Below, piece by piece: positions 40,289 through 47,463 of a stretch of DNA of 49,996 nt. Where the stretch lies: the NCBI GenBank assembly GCA_903828565.1, contig CAIKMQ010000004.1, positions 1 through 49,996 on the forward strand, written 5' to 3'. The position numbers were made by a program, and so were the translations under genes. This DNA is from an uncultured Leptolinea sp. GTDB taxonomy: Bacteria; Chloroflexota; Anaerolineae; Anaerolineales; Anaerolineaceae. The notes under the pieces were generated by a model. It made no database searches. It was not told the DNA's origin and was given only the letters and a program-made list of their open reading frames with translations. Numbering within the stretch: the first letter of the stretch is position 1; every line of letters starts with the position of its first letter.

Positions 40289-43141
40289 ATGCCACCCACA
40301 TTGATCCTTATTGATGGCCATGCCCTGGCTTACCGCTCGTATTTTGCCCTGAACCCCGCCAACTCACTGGATAATCGCTGGGTGACCAGCAAAGGTGAAT
40401 CCACCGCCGGTGTATTCGGTTTTGCCAGTGTACTGCTGCGCGTTCTGGAGCAGGAAAAACCTGAGTACCTGGCAGTTGCTTTTGATACCGGGAAAACCTT
40501 TCGCGATGCGATCTACCCGGATTATAAAGGCACCCGCGCGAAAATGCCGGATGACCTGCGCGCCCAGATCGAACGTATTCGCCAGCTGGTAGATGCCTTC
40601 AACATCCCCCGGCTGGAGTTGGATAATTACGAAGCTGATGATGTGCTTGGTACCATTGCCAGGCAGGCGGAAGACGCTGGTCTGGGGGTCAAGATCATCA
40701 CCGGGGATAAAGACCTGCTGCAATTGGTCACCAGCCGCGTGATCGTCAACCTGCCTTCCGGCCGCATGTCCGACGCGAAGGATTACTCGCCGGCAGATGT
40801 GATGGAATTCCTGGGTGTACGCCCCGATCAGGTGGTGGATTACAAAGCCCTGCTGGGAGATAAATCAGATAACATTCCAGGGGTTGCCGGCATCGGAGAA
40901 AAAACAGCATCCAACCTGCTGCAGACCTACGGCACGCTGGAAGCCATCTATGAGAACCTGGATAAGCTGGCTGCAGGAGTCCGTACCAGGCTGGAAACTG
41001 GCCGTGAGATGGCCAACCTCAGCCGGGAACTGGCCCGCATCGACACCCACGCGCCGATCCAGTTGGACCAGCAGCAGGCTGTCAGCACCGATTTTGATAT
41101 AGCCCGCGTGGATGCCATCTTCCGCGAACTGGAATTCCGCGCGCTGCGTGAGCGGGTGCAAAAACTGGGAAGGATCGCCCGGCCAAACACAGCTTTACAG
41201 CAACCTTCACTCTTTGATGATGCCTCCTCCGCAGCAGCCCGGCTTTCCACGCCACGCAACGAGCCCGCCCAACCGGCAGCTTTTCGGCCCTCTCTGGCAG
41301 TCCCTCAGGTATCCACGCTGGAAGTAACGATCGTGGACACCCCAGAGGCCCTGGCGTCTCTGGTGCTCGACCTTCGGGCACATACCCTGATCGCGCTGGA
41401 TACCGAAACAACATCCACCGACCCGATGCGCGCCGACCTGGTTGGCATCTCTTTCAGCGTTCAGCCAGGCAAGGCCTATTACATACCTGTCGGGCACACC
41501 TTCCCGGGGGTGAAACAACCGCGTCTGGCTGAAGTTCAAGCCACGCTCGCACCCATCCTCTCAGACCCGGGCATCGGCAAAGCCGGCCATAATATTAAAT
41601 TTGATGCGCTGATGCTCAAACGTCACGGTATGCCTGTTTCACCACTGACCTTCGATACCATGATCGCCGAGTTCCTGATCAACCCCAACAGCCGCAACCT
41701 GGGCTTGAAAAGCCTGGCATGGATCCGCCTGGGATTGCAGATGACCCGTATTGAAGAACTGATCGGCAGCGGCAAGAACCAGGTATCCATGGCTGAGGTG
41801 GATGTGGCCCTTGCCGCGCCTTACGCCGCTGCGGATGCAGAGGCCACCCTTCGCCTGATTCCGATCCTGGAAAAGGATATGACCAGCGGGAATGCAGCAG
41901 AATTGCTCAAGACCATGGAAATGCCACTTGTTTCAGTTCTGCTGGAAATGGAAGAAGCCGGCATCGCGCTGGATATCGCCTTCTTTGAGCGATTCGGCAA
42001 AGAACTGCAGACCCGCCTGGTGGAACTGGAAGACCAGGTATACCAATCCGCAGGGATGCCATTCAACCTCAATTCCACGCAGCAACTTTCACGCATCCTC
42101 TTCGAAACACTCCACCTGTCACCCCCCGACCGCGGTAAAAAGACCAGCTCCGGCCTTTACTCCACCTCAGCGGATGTACTGGACACCCTGCGGGGACAGC
42201 ATCCCATCATAGAATGGATATTGGAGTACCGCGAACTCTCGAAATTAAAATCAACCTATGTGGATACTTTGCCGCAGGAAGTCAATCCATCCACGGGACG
42301 GGTGCACACATCGTACAACCAGGTGGGTGCCGTAACCGGGCGGATTGCTTCATCAGAGCCAAACCTGCAGAACATCCCCACCCGCACCGAACAGGGCCGC
42401 CGGGTACGGGAAGGTTTTGTGGCGGCTCCCGGCTGCCTGCTGCTTTCGGTGGACTACAGCCAGATCGAACTGCGCATTGCCGCCCACATGTCCGGCGACC
42501 AGGCGATGATGGATGCCTTCCGCGCGGGAGAAGATATCCACGCCGCGACTGCCGCCGCAGTGAACGGCATCCCCCTGAACCAGGTGACCAAAGACCAGCG
42601 CCGAGCCGCCAAAGCGATCAACTTCGGCATTCTGTACGGTATGGGCGCTTTTTCGCTCTCGCAATCTCTGGGAATCACCCTGGCTGAAGGGGAAAACTTT
42701 ATCAAAGCCTATTACCAGCAGTTTCCGCGGGTTAAGGAATTTTTAGATGCATTGCGCCTTTCCGCCGCGCGCGAGGGATATGTAGAGACCATGCTCGGCA
42801 GACGTCGCTACTTCCCCGGTCTGGCCGGGCAATCCAATCAGGCCATCCGCCAGCGTGAAGAACGCGAAGCCATCAATGCCCCCATCCAGGGCACCGCGGC
42901 AGATATCATGAAGCTGGCCATGTTGAAGATCCCGGGTGCTTTAAAATCCGCCGGCTTGCGTGCCAGGTTAATCTTGCAGGTGCATGACGAACTGGTACTG
43001 GAATGCCCGCGGGAAGAGCTTGGGGCGACAGCCGGGGTGGTCCAGCACGAGATGGAGACTGCCTATAAATTGGATATACCGCTCACGACCGAAGCGCGTG
43101 CCGGAGCGAACTGGGGAGCGCTCACTGTGCTCGAAGACTGA
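40289..43141 (+). CDS. polA: DNA polymerase I
   Basis: A family A polymerase of 950 residues with all three domains. The N-terminal 5'-3' flap nuclease (about 1-290) starts LILIDGHALAYRSYFAL. The 3'-5' proofreading domain (about 355-530) keeps its acidic residues: DTE in IALDTETTS, NIKFD in the second motif and YAAAD in the third, so it is probably active, unlike in Taq. The polymerase domain has motif A VDYSQIELRIAAH, motif B RRAAKAINFGILYGMGAFS and motif C LQVHDELVLE. The ATG is chosen because IDGHALAYR is at the usual distance from the N-terminus; the frame is open 45 bases further up. It ends three bases before the convergent DegV gene. Confidence 0.97.
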   Translation: MPPTLILIDGHALAYRSYFALNPANSLDNRWVTSKGESTAGVFGFASVLLRVLEQEKPEYLAVAFDTGKTFRDAIYPDYKGTRAKMPDDLRAQIERIRQLVDAFNIPRLELDNYEADDVLGTIARQAEDAGLGVKIITGDKDLLQLVTSRVIVNLPSGRMSDAKDYSPADVMEFLGVRPDQVVDYKALLGDKSDNIPGVAGIGEKTASNLLQTYGTLEAIYENLDKLAAGVRTRLETGREMANLSRELARIDTHAPIQLDQQQAVSTDFDIARVDAIFRELEFRALRERVQKLGRIARPNTALQQPSLFDDASSAAARLSTPRNEPAQPAAFRPSLAVPQVSTLEVTIVDTPEALASLVLDLRAHTLIALDTETTSTDPMRADLVGISFSVQPGKAYYIPVGHTFPGVKQPRLAEVQATLAPILSDPGIGKAGHNIKFDALMLKRHGMPVSPLTFDTMIAEFLINPNSRNLGLKSLAWIRLGLQMTRIEELIGSGKNQVSMAEVDVALAAPYAAADAEATLRLIPILEKDMTSGNAAELLKTMEMPLVSVLLEMEEAGIALDIAFFERFGKELQTRLVELEDQVYQSAGMPFNLNSTQQLSRILFETLHLSPPDRGKKTSSGLYSTSADVLDTLRGQHPIIEWILEYRELSKLKSTYVDTLPQEVNPSTGRVHTSYNQVGAVTGRIASSEPNLQNIPTRTEQGRRVREGFVAAPGCLLLSVDYSQIELRIAAHMSGDQAMMDAFRAGEDIHAATAAAVNGIPLNQVTKDQRRAAKAINFGILYGMGAFSLSQSLGITLAEGENFIKAYYQQFPRVKEFLDALRLSAAREGYVETMLGRRRYFPGLAGQSNQAIRQREEREAINAPIQGTAADIMKLAMLKIPGALKSAGLRARLILQVHDELVLECPREELGATAGVVQHEMETAYKLDIPLTTEARAGANWGALTVLED

Positions 43142-43144
43142 CCT

Positions 43145-43990
43145 TTACTCAGGCGCAACTTCAAAAACCAGGCCCACCGCTCCCGGGCCGGTGTGCGTGC
43201 CGATCACCGGTGTCACATCGGTGAATTCTGGTACAAGTTCCAGGTTTAAATATGGACGGATCTCTTCGTAGAGCGCATGCACCCGTTCAAGCGCGTTCGC
43301 GTGGACCATTGCGACCTGGCGCAGCGGCCCGTATTTACCCGCCACCTCCACCAGCCGTTTCATCGCGTTCACACGCGTGCGGTGTAATTCGAGGGAGATC
43401 TTGCCATCATGCACTTTGGCAATCGGCTTGATCTGCAGCAGCCCGGCCAGGTTCATCCCCAGGTGTGCCACCCGTCCGCCCCGGTTCAGGTACTCCAGCG
43501 TGTCGAGCGCCGCAAAGGTATAGATCTGTTTAGCCTTCTGCACGACCTTCTCTGTGATCTCATCCAACTTCATGCCTGCCCGGGCAAATTCTGCCGCGGC
43601 GGCAGCCTGCATACCGATGCCCATGCTCACCTGGCCGGAATCGACGATGCAGATGGGTAATTTCCCTTCGAACTTCCGCGCGGCAATGCGGGCAGCGTTA
43701 ATGATATTGCTCAGGCGCTCCGCCACATGGATGGAAATGATGCCCGTCGCCCCGGAATCCACTGCCTGCTGGTAAGCCGCTTCGAACATCGGCACCCCGG
43801 GGGCGGCGGTGGTGGGTGGAACCTTCCAATGCGGCAGCTGATCGTAAAACTCAGTACGGCTCATGTCCACGCCATCCAGGTAGCTGCGGCCATCCACATT
43901 GATGTAACAGGGGACCAGGGTGATATCATACTTTTGCGCCAGGCTGGCTGGCAGGTCGCTGACACTGTCTGTGATGATCTTGATCGTCAT
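43145..43990 (-). CDS. DegV-family fatty-acid-binding protein
   Basis: A 281-residue DegV (FakB-type) protein. It shows the family opening IKIITDSVSDLP, the PTTAAPG loop, a DSGQVSMGIG segment and LEYLNRGGRV...AGLLQIKP. Such proteins bind fatty acids and can present them to the kinase FakA; fakA is not in the window. It lies 42 bp downstream of a kinase/regulator pair on the same strand and may be co-transcribed with it. Its 3' end almost touches polA. Confidence 0.9.
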   Translation of the reverse strand: MTIKIITDSVSDLPASLAQKYDITLVPCYINVDGRSYLDGVDMSRTEFYDQLPHWKVPPTTAAPGVPMFEAAYQQAVDSGATGIISIHVAERLSNIINAARIAARKFEGKLPICIVDSGQVSMGIGMQAAAAAEFARAGMKLDEITEKVVQKAKQIYTFAALDTLEYLNRGGRVAHLGMNLAGLLQIKPIAKVHDGKISLELHRTRVNAMKRLVEVAGKYGPLRQVAMVHANALERVHALYEEIRPYLNLELVPEFTDVTPVIGTHTGPGAVGLVFEVAPE

Positions 43991-44032
43991 TCGCGCTCCG
44001 CTTCAGAGGCATAAATTTACCTCTCCGGATAT

Positions 44033-45418
44033 TTAAACCCCGGCATCCCCTGCAGGGTTGCGCAATTTATAGCGCATGGTCAGCGTGGTACCTTCACCCG
44101 GTGCAGAGTGGATGCCGGCATCTGCCCCGATAAGCGCCGCCCGTTCCAGAATCCCCACCAAACCGAAATGCCCATCCGCCGCGAGGGTATCCACTCTCTC
44201 AGGTACGATAAACCCGCTGCCGTCATCGCTGAGCGTCATTTCAAGCATCTCTGCGCTGTACACCAGCTGCAAGTCCACCCGGGTCGCCCCGGCATGTTTT
44301 TGAACATTCATCAGGCCTTCCTGCGCCACACGAAAGAAAGCCAGTTCCACATCTGCTGGCAGGCGGTACTCTTCACCCTGCACCGTAAATGTCACAGGCA
44401 GGCCGCCGTCCTTCTGCGCGATCACAGCCAGGCTCTCCAGCGCTGCCGTCAGCCCCAGGTCTTCCAGCATCACCGGGCGTAACCCCCGCACCAGTGCCCG
44501 CAGGTCATCGATCACACTCTGCAGCACCTGTGGTTGAACGCTGCCCCGGCTGCCAGCCTGGGACTGATGCTTCAGCGCGATGAGCGATTGCAGCGGCTGG
44601 TCGTGGAGTTCACGTGCGATGCGCATTCTTTCCTCTTCCACCCCGCGTGTGATGGAACCAATATATCCTTTGAGGTTTTGCCGTGCCTGGCGCAAATTTT
44701 CCGCCATGGCAGCCATGCGCTGTTGCAGCGAGCGGATCTCATCAATACCGCCGACGGGAGCAGCGAGCGCGGAATAATCACCAGCCCCCAGTGCCTGCGT
44801 CTGTTTTTCCAGGCGCTGCAGCGGCATTACCACCTGGCGCAGGATGAGGAACAGTACAGCGAATGCCAGCACGGTAAAGGGGATCAGAATAAGCGGGGCG
44901 GTCTGGGTGGTATCCAGCTCCGTGGATGAGACATCCTGCCAGGCTTCATCCATCACCAGCACCCAGCCGGTGGATGGCAGAGGCGCATAGGCGATGACGT
45001 GGGAACCACCACCGTGGGTATGCCCGCCATCCGGAAAAGCCACCCCGCTGCCGCCATCCAGGCCGGCAAGCACGCTGTCATGGTACGCCAGGTGGTCCAC
45101 CAGCGGCGAGCGCCCGGCTTCATACACCAACGCGTGGTCCGCATTGTAGATTTGCAGGGAGACCAGGCCGGGCTGTGCCAGCCGGCCTGCCAGTTCGGTA
45201 AAAGCTTGTTCAGCCGGATCGCCAGCCTGAATACGCCCGTCTACGGCTTGCGCCAGCACCTGCACAGTGCGCAGGTTGCGCTCCGCCACCATCTGCTGCA
45301 TGGCAATATGGTGCAGGTCTTGTGAATAGAAAGAAAGGATGATGGCAGCCAGTGTCAGCGGCAGCAGGATGGCCAGAATGATCTGCAGGGACAGGCTGCG
45401 CCAACGCAGGATTTTCAC
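44033..45418 (-). CDS. Sensor histidine kinase (HisKA_3) with His-rich sensor loop
   Basis: A 461-residue kinase with two membrane helices (about 12-30 and 172-194) enclosing an extracytoplasmic sensor domain of about 140 residues. That domain contains GGHTHGGGSH (131-140), a candidate metal-binding patch. A HAMP-like region (about 195-250), phospho-acceptor His272 in RMRIARELHDQPLQSL, and HATPase_c motifs (AQEGLMNVQKHAGA, DDGSGF, GLVGILERA) follow. The start is GTG, overlapping the regulator stop by four bases (GTGA), so translation is coupled. The stimulus is unknown. Confidence 0.92.
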   Translation of the reverse strand: MKILRWRSLSLQIILAILLPLTLAAIILSFYSQDLHHIAMQQMVAERNLRTVQVLAQAVDGRIQAGDPAEQAFTELAGRLAQPGLVSLQIYNADHALVYEAGRSPLVDHLAYHDSVLAGLDGGSGVAFPDGGHTHGGGSHVIAYAPLPSTGWVLVMDEAWQDVSSTELDTTQTAPLILIPFTVLAFAVLFLILRQVVMPLQRLEKQTQALGAGDYSALAAPVGGIDEIRSLQQRMAAMAENLRQARQNLKGYIGSITRGVEEERMRIARELHDQPLQSLIALKHQSQAGSRGSVQPQVLQSVIDDLRALVRGLRPVMLEDLGLTAALESLAVIAQKDGGLPVTFTVQGEEYRLPADVELAFFRVAQEGLMNVQKHAGATRVDLQLVYSAEMLEMTLSDDGSGFIVPERVDTLAADGHFGLVGILERAALIGADAGIHSAPGEGTTLTMRYKLRNPAGDAGV

Positions 45419-46080
45419 AGTCCACCTTTCACGCCGGGGTGCAGAATCAAACCCAGGGAGATGGCGCGCGTGACCGCCTCGGTACGGGAGGAGGCATGCA
45501 GCTGCTGTAAAATGCTGGCAATATGATTCTGCACCGTCCGTTCGCTGAGGGATAACTTTGCGGCGATCTGGCGGTTGGTCAACCCTTCACCCGCCAGGGC
45601 CAACACCTCCAGCTCGCGGGTGGAAAGCAGCGCGCGCTTCAGGTCGCCCGGCAGCTGCTGCCGGTTTTCCAGTGTCTGCTGAATGGTGGATGAGATCGCG
45701 GCTTCACCAGCCACCACGCGGTACACCGCCTGAATGATCTCCTGCGGTGCGGCGGTCTTGACCTCATATCCATCCGCGCCGGCTTTCAACGCTGCCTGCA
45801 CGTAGGGGATGTCGTCAAAAGCGGAGAGAATGAGCACGCGTGTCGCCAACCCTTCACGCCGCAGCCAGCGCGTGACCTCAATGCCGTTCATTCCCGGCAT
45901 CTGAATATCCAGCACCGCCAGCGCAGGCGCTAATTCGCGGATCAGCCGGCAGGCTTCTGTGCCATCAACCGCTTCGGCTACAACATGCAGACCCGGGTCG
46001 GCATCCAGGAACTGGCGGATGCCCGCCCTGACGATGGCATGGTCATCCGCCAGCAGGATGGTAATGCGCTCTGTATGCAT
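45415..46080 (-). CDS. NarL/LuxR-family response regulator
   Basis: A 221-residue regulator paired with the overlapping kinase gene. The receiver has Asp12-Asp13 (LLADDHAIVRAG), Asp58 (LAVLDIQMPGMNG) and Lys108 (GYEVKTAA). The LuxR-type DNA-binding domain (about 150-212) contains LLSTRELEVLAL, LTNRQIAAKLSLSERTVQNH and ILQQL. The ATG at 46080 is chosen because a TATAAT box lies six bases before it and MHTERITILLADD is the normal receiver opening; an upstream in-frame start would add about 20 unlikely residues. It is probably translated from a leaderless mRNA. Confidence 0.93.
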   Translation of the reverse strand: MHTERITILLADDHAIVRAGIRQFLDADPGLHVVAEAVDGTEACRLIRELAPALAVLDIQMPGMNGIEVTRWLRREGLATRVLILSAFDDIPYVQAALKAGADGYEVKTAAPQEIIQAVYRVVAGEAAISSTIQQTLENRQQLPGDLKRALLSTRELEVLALAGEGLTNRQIAAKLSLSERTVQNHIASILQQLHASSRTEAVTRAISLGLILHPGVKGGL

Positions 46081-46086
46081 AGTTCG

Positions 46087-46092
46087 ATTATA
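46087..46092 (-). promoter_or_regulatory. -10 box giving a leaderless regulator mRNA
   Basis: Minus-strand TATAAT, six bases (CGAACT) before the ATG, the same spacing as at the LysM gene. No Shine-Dalgarno is present. Confidence 0.5.
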
Positions 46093-46157
46093 CAACCGCG
46101 CGCCGCCTGCAACACTGCAGGGAGGGCAGGGTATAAACATTCTGTCCGGGGTTGCTG

Positions 46158-47282
46158 CTAACCCAGGTTCTTTATGAACACCCGGCGGCGCTTGTGCTGC
46201 CGTTTTTCAAAATACTTCCACTGACTCTGCACCAGGTCATTCGTCTCCAACTCGGGGTTGGATTCCACCTTCGTGATGCCGCGCCGTTGATAGGTCTTCA
46301 GGATATGGTCCATCAGGATGGCATTCACCCCTTTACCGCGGTAACCATCGCGGACGCCGATCAGATACAGGTCTGCACGGTCATTCTGCTTCAAAGCCTT
46401 CAGCAGGTGGATGAAGCCGAAGGGGAAAAGCTCCCCGCCCGATTTTTGCAGCGCGAGTGACAGTGAGGGCATAGTGATGCCAAAGCCCACCAGCTCATCC
46501 TGATCGTTGATCACGAACGGCACGAATTCCGGCAGGACGAGGCCGAAATACTGCTTGACCGCCATCGCCACCTGTTTATCGGTCAGCGGGACGACTCCGT
46601 ACAGGTTGCGGTAGGCTTCATTGAACACCGCGAACATCTGCCCGGCATATTTCAGCATGTCTTTCTTGTGTTTCACTTTGAGGATGTGCAGGTTGCTGCG
46701 CTGTTTGGCCGCCTCTGCCACCCGCGAAATGGCTTCTACCGGTTCCGCGGGGACCGTGATCTCGTATTCCACCCAGTCGATGGCCTTGGCATAACCCAAG
46801 CGCTCGAGATGCTCGCGGTAGTAGGGATGGTTGTAGAAAGTCACCATGGTGCTCAGCTGGTCAAAACCTTCGATCAGCATGCCTTCGCGGTCCATGTCGG
46901 TGAACCCCAGCGGACCGTGGATAGCCTCCACATGGAAACCTTTCACCCAGGCTTCCACCGTTTCCAGCAGTGCCCGGGATACATCCGGGTCATCAATAAA
47001 ATCGATCCAGTTGAAACGCCCGTAATTCACGCCCCAGCTTTGCTTGTACAGCTTGTTCACAATGCCAGCTACGCGGCCCACCACCTGGCCATCCTGGTAA
47101 GCCAACCAGTAGCGCGCTTCGCAGTGTTCAAAGGCCGGGTTGCGGTCCCGGCGCAGCGTGGAATAATCGTCCGCGAAGAGCGCCGGCACATAGTACGGGT
47201 TATCTTTATATAGCTGCCTGGGAAAGCGGACGAATGTCCGCAAGTCTTTGAGAGTGGTAACTTCTTTGATGATTGGCTGCAT
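46158..47282 (-). CDS. GNAT-like protein of unknown substrate
   Basis: A 374-residue soluble protein. The C-terminal half has an acyl-CoA-binding GNAT pattern: LVGFGITMPSLSLAL as a beta strand region and YLIGVRDGYRGKGVNAILMDHILKTYQRRG (shown in part: GVRDGYRGKGVNA) as motif A, followed by KVESNPELETN. The N-terminal half (LYKDNPYYVPALFADDYSTL, ARYWLAYQDGQVVGRVAGIV) also resembles a GNAT fold, so it may be a tandem or dimer-like GNAT. Related proteins are annotated only as conserved hypotheticals. Its leader is nearly identical to that of rnz. Transcription is probably separate from the downstream regulator pair. Confidence 0.72.
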   Translation of the reverse strand: MQPIIKEVTTLKDLRTFVRFPRQLYKDNPYYVPALFADDYSTLRRDRNPAFEHCEARYWLAYQDGQVVGRVAGIVNKLYKQSWGVNYGRFNWIDFIDDPDVSRALLETVEAWVKGFHVEAIHGPLGFTDMDREGMLIEGFDQLSTMVTFYNHPYYREHLERLGYAKAIDWVEYEITVPAEPVEAISRVAEAAKQRSNLHILKVKHKKDMLKYAGQMFAVFNEAYRNLYGVVPLTDKQVAMAVKQYFGLVLPEFVPFVINDQDELVGFGITMPSLSLALQKSGGELFPFGFIHLLKALKQNDRADLYLIGVRDGYRGKGVNAILMDHILKTYQRRGITKVESNPELETNDLVQSQWKYFEKRQHKRRRVFIKNLG

Positions 47283-47463
47283 GGAAAGGCCTTTCTAAAG
47301 CGGGGATGCATGGCACAACCCATTATATTACCAAAGCAGCCCGGATCGCTGAGTGCCGGCAGGTGTTTTAGCATAAACTTTCACCCTATCGGATTTCGAG
47401 GTTATGAACCGTTCTAAGCAGGCCGGGGGTCGCTCAACCCAACCAGAGAGGAATATCCCCACC

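Noticed and set aside
43991-44032. AGAGG...CCTCT hairpin between the second kinase gene and the DegV gene as a terminator
   Set aside because: The stem is only five pairs and has no T-run in the direction of transcription.
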